NCBI GenBank assembly: GCA_007120565.1
Contig: SKNK01000038.1
Coordinates: forward strand, 1-16,915
Origin: Nitriliruptoraceae bacterium
GTDB taxonomy: Bacteria > Actinomycetota > Nitriliruptoria > Nitriliruptorales > Nitriliruptoraceae
Length of the DNA: 16,915 nt
Direction of reading: 5' to 3'
Every line of letters begins with the position of its first letter. Within the stretch, counting starts at the first letter, position 1. A program made the position numbers and the translations under genes. The notes beneath the pieces were generated by a model. It had not been told where the DNA came from, did no database searches, and saw nothing but the letters and a program-made list of their open reading frames with translations. Shown here piece by piece: positions 1 through 7,513 of the stretch.

Positions 1-1164
1 AGGTCCGCGCACCTGGACCTCGCCGATCGCCTTGCCGTCCCATGGCTGCTCGTCACCCGCATCGTCGACGATGCGCATGTCCATCCCGGCGAACATCCGC
101 CCGGTCTTCGCACGCCAGTCCAGTTGTTCCTCCCAGCTGTCGACCCCTGCAGGCGGCTGCGAGAGCGCGCCCACGGGCGAGGTCTCGGTCATACCCCAGC
201 CCTGGATGATCTCGATGCCGTACTGGTCGTGGAAGCGGGAGATCATGGCGCGTGGCACCGCGGCGCCACCGACGGTGACCCGCTCGAGGGACGACAGGTC
301 GAGGTCCTGCGTCTCGCCGAGCGCGAGGACGCCGTTCCAGACCGAAGGGACCGCGGCGGAGAAGTTCGGCCGCTCGGTGGCGATGAACCTGCTGAGTGGC
401 TCGGGCTGGAGGTAGCGCTCGGGCTGGAGGATGTCGCTGCCGAAGGTCCAGCAGATGTAGATCAGTCCCCAGGCGTTCGCGTGGAACTGCGGGACGATGA
501 CCAGGGTGCGGTCACCGTCGCCGAGGTGGAGACCGTTGGCGGTGGCACCGAAGGTGTGGGTCCACTGGGACCGGTGGCTGTAGACCACTCCCTTGGGGTT
601 GCCCGTGGTCCCGGAGGTGTAACACATGAGTGCCGCGGCGCGTTCGTCGAGATCGGGCCAGTCGTAGCTGGGACCCTCGGCGGCGATCAGGTCGTCGTAG
701 CGCAGCACCTCTCGGCCGAGCGCCGAGGCATCTCCGTCGCCGACGACGATGATGTGCTCGACCCCTCGCAAGGCCTCAGGAGCTTGGGCCAGCACCTCCA
801 CGAGCGAGTCGTCGACGATGATCGCGCGGTCGCCCCCGTCGCGGATCACGAAGTCCAGTTGGTCGGGGAACAGGCGGATGTTGAGCGTGTGGAGGACCGC
901 TCCCATGCAGGGAACGGCGAGGTAGGCCTCGGCATGCTCCTGGTGGTTCCAACAGAAGCTGCCGACCACGTCGCCGTGGCCGATGCCGAGCCGGGCCAGT
1001 GCGTTGGCGAGTCTGCCCACCCGCTGGTAGGTGTCCGCGAAGCTGACCCGTCGGGCCGCGTCACCCTGCCAGGTGACGATCTCGCGCTCGGCATGTACGC
1101 GGCCGCCGTGATGCAGCAACTGCGTCACCGTCAAGGGGTGGTCCATCATCGTGCTCTGGATCAC
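1..1164 (-). CDS. Fatty-acid acyl-CoA synthetase (AMP-binding), 3' end outside window
   Basis: ATP-dependent ligase of the ANL superfamily, expected to activate a medium- or long-chain fatty acid to its acyl-CoA through an acyl-adenylate. I translated 388 codons from the minus strand with no stop; the reading frame leaves the window, so the C-terminal lid domain is missing. The adenylation P-loop is complete, YTSGTTGNPKG from residue 182, and the A5 motif GWGMTETSP starts at residue 322. The N-terminus (HPLTVTQLLHHGGRVHAE...) and the stretch FCWNHQEHAEAYLAVPCMGA are typical of fadD-like medium/long-chain ligases. Start chosen: GTG at 1164, because GGAGAGGAG lies six bases upstream; ATGs at 1149 and 1146 are in frame but lack such a site. 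It is divergent from an alpha/beta-hydrolase across 92 bases. Chain length is not readable from sequence. The plus-strand open frame across it is a shadow. Confidence 0.93.
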   Translation of the reverse strand, partial: MIQSTMMDHPLTVTQLLHHGGRVHAEREIVTWQGDAARRVSFADTYQRVGRLANALARLGIGHGDVVGSFCWNHQEHAEAYLAVPCMGAVLHTLNIRLFPDQLDFVIRDGGDRAIIVDDSLVEVLAQAPEALRGVEHIIVVGDGDASALGREVLRYDDLIAAEGPSYDWPDLDERAAALMCYTSGTTGNPKGVVYSHRSQWTHTFGATANGLHLGDGDRTLVIVPQFHANAWGLIYICWTFGSDILQPERYLQPEPLSRFIATERPNFSAAVPSVWNGVLALGETQDLDLSSLERVTVGGAAVPRAMISRFHDQYGIEIIQGWGMTETSPVGALSQPPAGVDSWEEQLDWRAKTGRMFAGMDMRIVDDAGDEQPWDGKAIGEVQVRGP

Positions 1165-1256
1165 GATCGACTCCTCTCCCGCGGGCCTCCGCCTGATGCC
1201 GCCACACTACGCGGTCGGCGCACTAGGGTCCCTGCCGACCGGGGTGGGGAGAGAGC
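1165..1256. promoter_or_regulatory. Divergent promoter region with 8-bp dyad
   Basis: The 92-base gap between the acyl-CoA synthetase and the hydrolase must hold both promoters. I see an inverted repeat CGGTCGGC (1212-1219) / GCCGACCG (1234-1241) with a 14-base loop, just upstream of the hydrolase ribosome-binding site. TAGGGT (1224-1229, plus) and TAGTGT (1209-1204, minus) match the actinobacterial TANNNT -10 pattern, but no clear -35 box goes with either. The dyad could be an operator or a leader hairpin; it is unassigned. Confidence 0.35.
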
Positions 1257-2027
1257 ATGTCGGACGCAGCGAGTGCACCGGTGGCGCTGGACCATGAACT
1301 CCGCGGGTCGGGTCCGCCGGTCGTCCTGATCCACGGGATCACCGAGGACCGCCGTACGTGGGAGCCGCTCGTTGGCGGCCTTGCGGGAACCCACCAGGTT
1401 CTGGCGGTAGACCTGCGGGGTCATGGCGGTTCGCCATCGGTGGCTCCGTACGATCTGGAGGCCATGGCCAACGACGTCAACGTACTGGTAGAGCGGTTGG
1501 GGTTGGCGGAGCCGCTCGTGGTCGGTCACTCCCTCGGCGGGATGGTCGCGACGGCGTACGCAGCCGCATCCTCGACGCGAGCGGTCGTCAACGTCGACCA
1601 GCCACTGGACCTCGTCAGCTTCCAGGATCAGCTGCGTGAGGTCGAACCCGTGCTGCGCGGTGACGGGTTCGCGGCGGTTGCCGAGCACCTGTTCACGTCG
1701 ATGCAGGGTCCGCTCTCACCTGCCCAGGCGTCCTGGATCGGGGGGATCCGTACACCGAAGCAGGAGGTCCTGCTCGGGGTGTGGGCGCCGGTGTTCGACC
1801 TCACTGCGGACGAACTCGGCCGCATGGTCGATGCCATCGCAAGTGCGGTCGCGGTGCCCTACCTCGCCATCCACGGCATCGACCCCGGTCCGGGATACGC
1901 CGAGTGGTTGACCAGCCGGATACCAGCGGCTGAGGTCGAGATCTGGGACAACCACGGGCACTACCCCCACCTGATCGATCCCTCGCGCTTCCTCGAACGT
2001 CTCCGCGAGTTCGACCCGGCGATCTGA
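1257..2027 (+). CDS. Alpha/beta-fold hydrolase
   Basis: A 256-residue serine hydrolase of the alpha/beta-hydrolase fold, the usual length for single-domain esterases and related enzymes. HG at residues 26-27 (VLIHGITEDRRTW) forms the oxyanion-hole turn. The nucleophile elbow is GHSLGG with Ser92. The likely catalytic His is His236 in NHGHYPHLIDP near the C-terminus, and the acid may be Asp209 in HGIDPGPG. The start ATG at 1257 has GGGGAGAG a few bases upstream. No signal peptide or membrane segment is visible, so it should be cytoplasmic. It is divergent from an acyl-CoA synthetase, which would fit an ester- or lipid-handling role, but the substrate cannot be read from sequence: the family also includes haloperoxidases, lactonases and C-C hydrolases. 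Confidence 0.9.
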   Translation: MSDAASAPVALDHELRGSGPPVVLIHGITEDRRTWEPLVGGLAGTHQVLAVDLRGHGGSPSVAPYDLEAMANDVNVLVERLGLAEPLVVGHSLGGMVATAYAAASSTRAVVNVDQPLDLVSFQDQLREVEPVLRGDGFAAVAEHLFTSMQGPLSPAQASWIGGIRTPKQEVLLGVWAPVFDLTADELGRMVDAIASAVAVPYLAIHGIDPGPGYAEWLTSRIPAAEVEIWDNHGHYPHLIDPSRFLERLREFDPAI

Positions 2028-2077
2028 GGGCGCGCTCTCCGCGGCAACAGGGCCCGCCGTCGAGGCCGGTTCGGGGT

Positions 2078-2093
2078 GCGTCCAGCTGGACGC
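2078..2093. repeat. 16-bp perfect palindrome
   Basis: GCGTCCAGCTGGACGC is fully self-complementary. It lies 51 bases after the hydrolase stop and 118 bases before the small hydrophobic gene, in a 184-base gap. A second weaker pair, AACCGG (2123-2128) and CCGGTT, lies downstream. A dimeric regulator site is one reading; with no loop and no T-run it is a poor intrinsic terminator. Function unknown. Confidence 0.4.
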
Positions 2094-2211
2094 GACAGGG
2101 ACCCATGACGAAGGGGGCTACTAACCGGTCCGCAGACTGGTTCAGCCCGGTTGAGTGTCTTCCACATCGAAGATCAGCCCCGATGCTGGTCGAACCTCGA
2201 GGAGGAAGACG

Positions 2212-2367
2212 ATGGGTCTCGCGATACTGCTCCTGATACTCGCCCTGATAGCCGGCGGCGTCGGCATCTTCGTCGAAGCGTTGCGCTGGGTGCTGATCAT
2301 CGCCCTCGTGCTGTTCATCGTCAGCGCGGTGACCGGGGCCCGCGGTCGAGCACGTACGGGACCGTAG
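2212..2367 (+). CDS. Small hydrophobic membrane protein (51 aa)
   Basis: A 51-residue protein made of two hydrophobic stretches, about residues 2-21 (GLAILLLILALIAGGVGIF) and 24-41 (LRWVLIIALVLFIVSAV), with a basic tail ARGRARTGP. It resembles the short 'hydrophobic protein' family common in actinobacterial genomes, whose function is unknown. The start ATG at 2212 is preceded by GAGGAGGAAG three bases away, which decides against an upstream in-frame start at 2155 that would add 19 polar residues and has no ribosome-binding site. It is followed 12 bases later by a strong stem-loop, so it is probably the end of its own short transcript. Such proteins are often stress-linked, but nothing here shows that. 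Confidence 0.7.
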   Translation: MGLAILLLILALIAGGVGIFVEALRWVLIIALVLFIVSAVTGARGRARTGP

Positions 2368-2379
2368 GTTCCGACGTTT

Positions 2380-2414
2380 CGCCCGCCCGTGATGAACCTT
2401 GCCACGGGCGGGCG
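2380..2414 (+). terminator. Stem-loop, probable terminator
   Basis: Perfect 12-bp stem CGCCCGCCCGTG (2380-2391) / CACGGGCGGGCG (2403-2414) with an 11-base loop, starting 12 bases after the stop of the hydrophobic-protein gene. There is no T-run on either side, as is common for terminators of high-GC actinobacteria, so termination is inferred from position and stem strength only. Confidence 0.65.
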
Positions 2415-2472
2415 TCGTGTAGGTCTGGTGCGCGCGGGATAGGGTCTGAGCCGGTCGACTGGAGGTCGGTTC

Positions 2473-2754
2473 GTGATCACCGCGTTCGTGCTGCTTGACA
2501 TCGATGTGGCCTGTATCCCCGAAGCGGCCAGGTCGATCTGCGAGATCGACGGGGTCACCGAGGTCTACTCGGTCACGGGGCGCTACGACCTGATCGCGAA
2601 GGTCTCGGTGCCGCAGAACGAGGATCTTGCTGACGTCGTGACGGGTCGCATCGGCAAGATCGAGGGCATCCAGGGCAGCGAGACGGTGATCGCCTTCCGT
2701 AACTACGCGGACTCGTTGCTCGATGCAGGGTTCTCGCTCGGATCCGGGCGATAG
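2473..2754 (+). CDS. Stand-alone Lrp/AsnC effector-binding (RAM) domain protein
   Basis: A 93-residue protein that matches only the C-terminal ligand-binding RAM domain of Lrp/AsnC regulators: the beta-alpha-beta pattern ITAFVLLDIDVACIPEAARS, then GVTEVYSVTGRYDLIAKVSV, then GIQGSETVIAFRNY at residues 65-78. The DNA-binding helix-turn-helix domain is absent and no upstream frame supplies it. Such single-domain proteins form ring-shaped oligomers and may bind amino acids or modify full-length Lrp proteins. Start GTG at 2473 has GGAGG (2461-2465) seven bases upstream; TAGGGT at 2440-2445 could be its -10 box. Its last 52 bases overlap tail-to-tail with the PIG-L gene on the other strand, and both frames are well supported. 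Confidence 0.88.
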   Translation: MITAFVLLDIDVACIPEAARSICEIDGVTEVYSVTGRYDLIAKVSVPQNEDLADVVTGRIGKIEGIQGSETVIAFRNYADSLLDAGFSLGSGR

Positions 2755-3407
2755 AGCGTCCTCAGATGTTCCTCGGCGCCCTGCAGTTCGATGCGTGCAT
2801 GAGGGATGGGATTGCCCTCGAGTTGGCTGCCATGACAAGCGATCGCGGCCAACTGCCGTGTGCGGTCGACGGCCAGCGTGACGTCGAGTTCGTCCTCATC
2901 GCGACCGAGGAAGGGAACGGCGAACCGATCGCGCAGAGCCGAGGCGACCTGGGAGGTCAGCGCCCAGGCAAGGACCGGGATGGCGAGGGTGCGGCCGGCG
3001 CCGATGGCCGCCTGGGTGACCCGCTGGTGGTCGGGATGCCCCGTTATCCCGCCATGGTCGTAGGTCAGTAGCGCCTGACTGCCCTCGGCAGCGGCGCCGA
3101 TGTCCGCGATGAGTCGGTGGAGATCGACCTCGTCGAGGCCACCGTCGGGATGGTGAAGAAGGGAGACCGTCGAGATCCCCAGGGCCTGGGCCGCGCACCC
3201 GAGTTCGCGGGCTCGTTGCTCTCCGAGATCTCCGCCGGCACGCAACGTCGAGTTCTCGCCACGCGTCAAGCAGACGAGATCAACCTGGGTTCCGACCTCC
3301 GTGAACGCGGCGATGACGGCGCCGAGGCCGAAGGACTCGTCATCGGGGTGGGCACAGGCCACGGTGAGCTGATCGAGGCGGGGTAGGTCGGTGTGATGCT
3401 GCGCCAT
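2703..3407 (-). CDS. PIG-L family (LmbE-like) N-acetylglucosaminyl deacetylase
   Basis: Zinc-dependent amide hydrolase of the PIG-L/LmbE family, which removes acetyl groups from GlcNAc-type sugars or cleaves amides; actinobacterial members include MshB and Mca of mycothiol metabolism. AHPDDE is at residues 19-24 (predicted zinc ligands His20 and Asp23; Asp22 the likely base) and GHPDHQ at 123-128 gives the third ligand His124. 234 residues is a normal length for the small family members and shorter than MshB (about 300). Start chosen: ATG at 3407, sharing one base with the MFS stop (TGATG), with GAGG eight bases upstream; the in-frame TTG at 3428 has no ribosome-binding site. The gene is therefore last in a MarR-MFS-deacetylase string and probably translationally coupled. 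Substrate unknown. Confidence 0.88.
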   Translation of the reverse strand: MAQHHTDLPRLDQLTVACAHPDDESFGLGAVIAAFTEVGTQVDLVCLTRGENSTLRAGGDLGEQRARELGCAAQALGISTVSLLHHPDGGLDEVDLHRLIADIGAAAEGSQALLTYDHGGITGHPDHQRVTQAAIGAGRTLAIPVLAWALTSQVASALRDRFAVPFLGRDEDELDVTLAVDRTRQLAAIACHGSQLEGNPIPHARIELQGAEEHLRTLYRPDPSENPASSNESA

Positions 3408-5008
3408 CAACGCGACCTCGGCCGCCAACTGTCAGCGGGTTCCGAAGCCGGTTCGATGCCGGTCGCGGGGACGTCCTCACGCGCTGAACCCACGTGGCGG
3501 GTCTCGCGCAGGGGATGCTCGGGCACCAGGAGCATCAGCACGAACGCCACGATCGACAGTGGGACACCGACGACGAAGACGAGGCTGACCGAGTCCGAGA
3601 ATGCGGTGACCACGACCTCGCGGACCTCGGGTTCCAATGCGAGGATGGTCTGCGGGCTGCCCTGGATCGCGGAAGGGTCGATGTCGGTGCCATCGGGGAG
3701 ACCGCCACGCAAGCGGGTGGCGAGGCTGGCCGACATGATCGCACCGAACACCGCGGTTCCGACCGATCCGCCGAGGGACCGGGTGAAGTTGACCGTGGCC
3801 GTGGCGACGCCCAGGTCCTGGGCCGGAGCATCGTTCTGAGCGATGAGGATCAGGTTCTGCATGACCATGCCCATGCCGATACCGAGCAGGGCCATGAACG
3901 ATCCTGCGGCGACGCGGCTGGTGGACACGTCCATGGTGGACAGCAGCCCGAGGGCGAACGCCATGAGCAGGGTCCCGGCCAGGGGATACACCTTGTAGCG
4001 GCCGGTCCGGGTGATGAGCCGTCCGGACACGACCGAGGACAGGATCATCCCACCCATCAGCGGCGTGAGCAGGAGCCCCGCGGCGGTTGCGCTCGCGCCG
4101 GTCACCAGTTGGAGGAAGACCGGCAGGAAGACGATCGCGCCGAACAGGGTCGCGCCGACGATGAACCCGCCGACCGCGACGAGGTTGAATGTCCGTGACG
4201 TGAACAGCCGCAGGGGGATGATCGGCTCGGGTGCCTTGAGCTGCCGGATGATGAACAGGACGGTCAGGATCGCGCCGCCGATGGCGAGGCCCAGGATCAC
4301 GGGTGAGCCCCAGGCGTAGGTGTCGCCGGCCCATACGGCGACGAGCAACAGCGACGTGACCCCGGCCACGAGCAGGGCAGCGCCGAGGTAGTCGATGGTG
4401 TGCGGGACCCGCCGGTACGGCAGCTTCAACGCCTTGGTCGTCACGACCAGCGCAGCCAGTCCGATGGGCAGGTTGATGAAGAACGCCCACCGCCAGTCCA
4501 CGTGGTCGACGAAGAAGCCACCGATCAGGGGGCCAGCTACCGACGCGAACCCGAAGACCGCGCCGATGTACCCCTGATAGCGACCGCGTTCGCGGGGGGA
4601 GAGGATGTCGCCGATGATGGTCAGGACGAGGGCCATGACCCCGCCGCCCCCGATCCCCTGGATCGCGCGGGCACCGATGAGCATCGGCATGTTCACGGCC
4701 AGGCCACACAGCACCGAGCCGACCAGGAAGATCACGATGGCGGCCTGGAACAGCCGCTGGCGGCCGTAGAGGTCAGACATGCGGCCGAACAGGGGCGTGG
4801 CCACCGTCGCCGCGAGCAGGTAGGCCGTGACGATCCAGGCGATGAGGTCGACGCCGCCGAGTTCTCCGGCGATGGTCGGCAGCGCGGTCGCGACGATCGT
4901 CTGACCGATGGCGACCAGGAACAGGCCGGTCAGAAGGCCGGACAGCACGACGAGGATCTCGCGGTGCGTCATCGCGCCGTTGGGCGGAGGGGTGGGGGAG
5001 GCGGTCAT
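3407..5008 (-). CDS. MFS drug efflux transporter, DHA2 (EmrB/QacA) family
   Basis: A 533-residue major facilitator, the length of the 14-helix DHA2 family that exports drugs and hydrophobic compounds by proton antiport. Motif D1 region is LVAIGQTIVATALPTIAGEL (residues 31-50), motif A is GRMSDLYGRQRLF (75-87), and the antiporter motif C (GxxxGPxxGG) is GFASVAGPLIGGFF (153-166). Regular hydrophobic helices run to about residue 510, followed by a polar cytoplasmic tail. The start ATG at 5008 overlaps the MarR stop by four bases (ATGA), and its stop overlaps the deacetylase start by one, so the three genes form a tight unit. With a MarR protein as first gene, induction by the exported compound is the usual scheme in this arrangement. 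The substrate is not visible. Confidence 0.95.
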   Translation of the reverse strand: MTASPTPPPNGAMTHREILVVLSGLLTGLFLVAIGQTIVATALPTIAGELGGVDLIAWIVTAYLLAATVATPLFGRMSDLYGRQRLFQAAIVIFLVGSVLCGLAVNMPMLIGARAIQGIGGGGVMALVLTIIGDILSPRERGRYQGYIGAVFGFASVAGPLIGGFFVDHVDWRWAFFINLPIGLAALVVTTKALKLPYRRVPHTIDYLGAALLVAGVTSLLLVAVWAGDTYAWGSPVILGLAIGGAILTVLFIIRQLKAPEPIIPLRLFTSRTFNLVAVGGFIVGATLFGAIVFLPVFLQLVTGASATAAGLLLTPLMGGMILSSVVSGRLITRTGRYKVYPLAGTLLMAFALGLLSTMDVSTSRVAAGSFMALLGIGMGMVMQNLILIAQNDAPAQDLGVATATVNFTRSLGGSVGTAVFGAIMSASLATRLRGGLPDGTDIDPSAIQGSPQTILALEPEVREVVVTAFSDSVSLVFVVGVPLSIVAFVLMLLVPEHPLRETRHVGSAREDVPATGIEPASEPADSWRPRSR

Positions 5009-5469
5009 TCGCGATCCCGTTCGTCAGCCTCGAAGGTGTCGACGAGCTGGTCGAGACCGCTGGCAAGGATCGTGACGTCGTCAGGGTCCCAATCGGCCAG
5101 GATGCGTGCGAGGTGGGCACGGCGGGACTCGCGTACGCGCTCGAGGGCGTCACGTCCTCGCTCGGTCGGCGTGTAGCGGCGGGCCCGTGCGTCGTCCGGA
5201 TCCGGGGTCGCGGTGACGTAGCCCTCGTCCACCAGGCGCTTCACGTGCCGGCTGGTCGTGGAGATCTCCAATCCCAGTGCGGCCGCGATGTCAGAGAGGC
5301 GGCCCCCCTCGAGCTGCGCGACGCGCACGAGGGTCACGTAGGTCGCGCGCTCCAGGGTGAAGCCCGCTTCGCGTCGAGTTGCTTCTCCCGCGGTCGGCAG
5401 GAAAGCACGTCGGATCAGCCGGGTGAGAGCGCGCTCGAGCTCTGCGTAGGGCGTGAGGTCATCAGGCAT
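5005..5469 (-). CDS. MarR family transcriptional regulator
   Basis: A 154-residue winged helix-turn-helix protein of the MarR family, dimeric repressors released from DNA by small aromatic or lipophilic ligands. The domain is complete: GGRLSDIAAALGLEISTTSR (residues 55-74) with recognition helix to about 80, then the wing DEGYVTATPDPDDARARRYT (81-100) carrying the family signature D-x-D-x-R, and TERG after it. Start chosen: ATG at 5469. The longer frame begins at TTG 5505, but that codon lies inside a probable operator and adds 12 residues unlike the family. Neither start has a good ribosome-binding site. It overlaps the MFS gene by four bases and most likely represses this unit; 58 bases separate it from the nucleoside hydrolase upstream, so read-through from rbsK is also possible. 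Confidence 0.93.
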   Translation of the reverse strand: MPDDLTPYAELERALTRLIRRAFLPTAGEATRREAGFTLERATYVTLVRVAQLEGGRLSDIAAALGLEISTTSRHVKRLVDEGYVTATPDPDDARARRYTPTERGRDALERVRESRRAHLARILADWDPDDVTILASGLDQLVDTFEADERDRE

Positions 5470-5486
5470 GCTGTGGAGGGTAGATA

Positions 5487-5507
5487 AGTTGCTTGCAGAC
5501 TGCAACT
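5487..5507. promoter_or_regulatory. Probable MarR operator (nested inverted repeats)
   Basis: Two perfect inverted repeats are nested here: AGTTGC (5487-5492) / GCAACT (5502-5507), and TTGCAG-A-CTGCAA (5493-5505). TTGC...GCAA arms are typical of MarR-family sites. The element sits 18 bases upstream of the chosen MarR ATG and 20 bases after the stop of the preceding nucleoside hydrolase, the right place for autoregulation of the MarR-MFS-deacetylase unit. Confidence 0.55.
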
Positions 5508-5527
5508 ATATGCCTTCGGCGGAGGCG

Positions 5528-6478
5528 TCATCCACCTTCGGGGTAGCTCGCGATCGCTGCGACCAGCCGCTCGAAGAAGGTCTCGACATCCAGGCTCACC
5601 GCAACGTGCACGTTCGGCGGGCGGCCGGTGACCTCCCAGAGGTCGACGACCGTGCGCCCGTCGCAGAAGCGGCTGGAGGTCTCGACGTCCACCCGCAGGT
5701 GGCGGGTCTGCACGAGGCGGGGATCGTGGAGCGCGGCGACAGCACAGGCGTCGTGGATCGGGACACCGTCGAACCCGTACTGGCGCCGGTGGAAGCCGAG
5801 GAAGTAGTCGAGCAGATCTGCGGTCATCCGCCCGACGGGTGTCGCAAGGTCGCGGAACTCCTGGAACCTCGCGGCCGGGAAGATGGCGGAGTGGGTCACG
5901 TCGAGGCCGATCATGGTGACCTCGACGTCGGCTTCGAATACGATCGTTGCGGCTTCAGGATCCACCAGGATGTTGAACTCGGCGGCTGGGGTCGAGTTTC
6001 CTTCGGCGATCGCGCCGCCCATGACCACCACCCGGTCGATAGCCTCGGTGAGGCTCGGGTCACGTCGGAACGCCATCGCGACGTTGGTGAGGGGGCCGGT
6101 GGCCGCGACCTCGATCTTCTCGCCGCGATCGCGGGCCGCGGTCAGCGTGCTGACGAGCCAGTCGACCGCATGGCCCTCCGCAGGAGGTACGGCGGGCTCC
6201 GGGAGCTCGGGACCTTCGAGGCCCGATTCGCCGTGGACGTGGGCTGCCGTGATGAGAGGCCTGACGAGCGGCTGGCCCATCCCTGCGTGAACCTCGACGT
6301 CCGAGCGCCCGGCAACGGTCAGGACCTGACCGGCCGCCCGGACGGTGTTGTTCAGGACGCTGTTCCCGGCAACGATGGTGAACCCGTCCACCTGCCAGTC
6401 TCGCTGAGCGAGGGCGTAGAGCATCGCGATCGCATCGTCGTGACCGGGGTCGCAGTCGAGGATCATCCGTCTGGCCAT
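5528..6478 (-). CDS. Inosine/uridine-preferring nucleoside hydrolase (first copy)
   Basis: Hydrolyses the N-glycosidic bond of ribonucleosides to free base and ribose in the cytoplasm. The calcium-binding N-terminal motif is DCDPGHDDA with Asp8, Asp10, Asp14 and Asp15, the same numbering as the well-known inosine-uridine hydrolase. AEFNI with Asn169 contacts the ribose, VMGG is at 152-155, and PIHDACAV has His242/Asp243, the leaving-group and calcium residues. 316 residues is the normal length. Start chosen: ATG at 6478 because GGAGGAG (6491-6485) is six bases upstream; the longer frame from TTG 6508 overlaps the rbsK stop and adds only a polar tail. It follows rbsK by 26 bases, so ribose released here can be phosphorylated by the product of the gene before it. 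Purine or pyrimidine preference cannot be decided from sequence. Confidence 0.95.
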   Translation of the reverse strand: MARRMILDCDPGHDDAIAMLYALAQRDWQVDGFTIVAGNSVLNNTVRAAGQVLTVAGRSDVEVHAGMGQPLVRPLITAAHVHGESGLEGPELPEPAVPPAEGHAVDWLVSTLTAARDRGEKIEVAATGPLTNVAMAFRRDPSLTEAIDRVVVMGGAIAEGNSTPAAEFNILVDPEAATIVFEADVEVTMIGLDVTHSAIFPAARFQEFRDLATPVGRMTADLLDYFLGFHRRQYGFDGVPIHDACAVAALHDPRLVQTRHLRVDVETSSRFCDGRTVVDLWEVTGRPPNVHVAVSLDVETFFERLVAAIASYPEGG

Positions 6479-6504
6479 GTCGGGCTCCTCCGGGTCGGTG
6501 GCGG

Positions 6505-7437
6505 TCAACTCGAGGAGAACCTCGCCAGGTCGGACTGCCGGGGCAACGAGGTCTGAGCTCCCGCGCGGGTCGTGCTGAGCGCGGCGGCGTTCACCGCAAG
6601 GGGGAGCGTTTCGAACAGGTCTGCGCCCTCGGCGATCCCGGCGCTCAGCGCACCGCAGAGGGCATCTCCGGCTCCGGTCGTGTCGATCGTGTCCACGACG
6701 GGGGCCGGGAAGTGGTGAACGCGCTCGTTGCGCAGGGCCAGGGCGCCCTGAGGCCCGAGCGTGACCACCACGGCGCAGCGGTCGCCGAGGGGTCTCGCAA
6801 GGTCCTCGACCTCGCCCAGGGTGGTGGGTTGGCGGTCGGCGCCCGTGATCCGGGCGAGTTCGACACGGTTGGGAACGAGTACGTCGACACGATCGAGCAG
6901 CGTGTCCGGGAGCCGCTGTGCAGGTGCGGGGTTGAGCACCACGATCCCGGTGGCGAGTTCCGCGGCCGCGATCACCGCGCTGATGTCTACCTCGAGCTGC
7001 ATGAGCACGACCCTCGCCTTGCGCACGAGGTCCCCGTGGATACCGACCGTTGCCGCGCTCAGCGCGCCGCTTGCGCCCGGGCTGACCACGATGGCGTTCT
7101 CGCCATGGTCGTCGACGGTCACCACGGCCAAGCCGGTAGCGAGATGGTCATCGACGACCACCCCGGTGAGGTCGATCCCTTCCTCCTCGAGTCCGGATCG
7201 CAGGGAGACCCCGTCGGGGTCATCGCCGACCTGTCCGAGCATGGCGACGGTGGCGCCCAGCCGGCTCGCCGCAACCGCCTGGTTCGCCCCCTTGCCTCCG
7301 GGGCTGCGGAAGTGCCGCGTCCCGATCACCGTCTCGCCCGGCTGGGGAAGCGCCGTCACATTGACGATCAGGTCCTGATGGATGCTGCCAACCACCACGA
7401 CGGTGGGCGCGTCCGCGCTGCTGTTGGTTGCGGGCAT
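6505..7437 (-). CDS. rbsK: Ribokinase (PfkB family)
   Basis: Phosphorylates ribose to ribose-5-phosphate with ATP. A 310-residue PfkB protein with VVVVGSIHQDLIVNV at the N-terminus, the ribokinase sugar-binding signature SPGGKGANQAVAASRLG (residues 45-61), NPAPAQRLP (169-177) and the ATP/anion-hole motif DTTGAGDAL (252-260) with catalytic base Asp258. The length matches bacterial ribokinases. Start chosen: ATG at 7437, with GAGGTGGG just upstream; the open frame continues to 7620 but the extra 61 residues are arginine/proline-rich and unlike the family. It is first in a minus-strand string with a nucleoside hydrolase 26 bases downstream and is divergent from a second nucleoside hydrolase, so the substrate is probably ribose from nucleosides. 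Control by the palindromes at 7492-7529 is likely. Confidence 0.95.
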   Translation of the reverse strand: MPATNSSADAPTVVVVGSIHQDLIVNVTALPQPGETVIGTRHFRSPGGKGANQAVAASRLGATVAMLGQVGDDPDGVSLRSGLEEEGIDLTGVVVDDHLATGLAVVTVDDHGENAIVVSPGASGALSAATVGIHGDLVRKARVVLMQLEVDISAVIAAAELATGIVVLNPAPAQRLPDTLLDRVDVLVPNRVELARITGADRQPTTLGEVEDLARPLGDRCAVVVTLGPQGALALRNERVHHFPAPVVDTIDTTGAGDALCGALSAGIAEGADLFETLPLAVNAAALSTTRAGAQTSLPRQSDLARFSSS

Positions 7438-7484
7438 GTCCCACCTCGCGTGGCGCAGGGGCCACCACCGCAGCGGCGTGCGCC

Positions 7485-7513
7485 TTGACCTGCTTGGCGG
7501 GCAACCGTAGGTT
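7485..7513 (+). promoter_or_regulatory. Sigma-70-type promoter for the second nucleoside hydrolase
   Basis: TTGACC (7485-7490), a 17-base spacer, then TAGGTT (7508-7513): five of six -35 bases, ideal spacing and an actinobacterial TANNNT -10 box. Transcription would start near 7520. The perfect dyad 7492-7524 covers the spacer and -10 box, so a bound protein there would block polymerase. The predicted leader before the hydrolase GTG is about 165 bases. Confidence 0.6.

Noticed and set aside
124..1329. 401-codon plus-strand open frame over the acyl-CoA synthetase
   Set aside because: It is antisense to a gene with clear AMP-binding motifs; its own product is rich in Asp, Val, Arg and His with no domain.
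5470..5505. TTG start at 5505 for the MarR gene
   Set aside because: It falls within the probable operator and adds residues not typical of the family.
5453..6556. 367-codon plus-strand frame opposite the first nucleoside hydrolase
   Set aside because: Shadow of the minus-strand gene, which has complete catalytic motifs and a strong ribosome-binding site.
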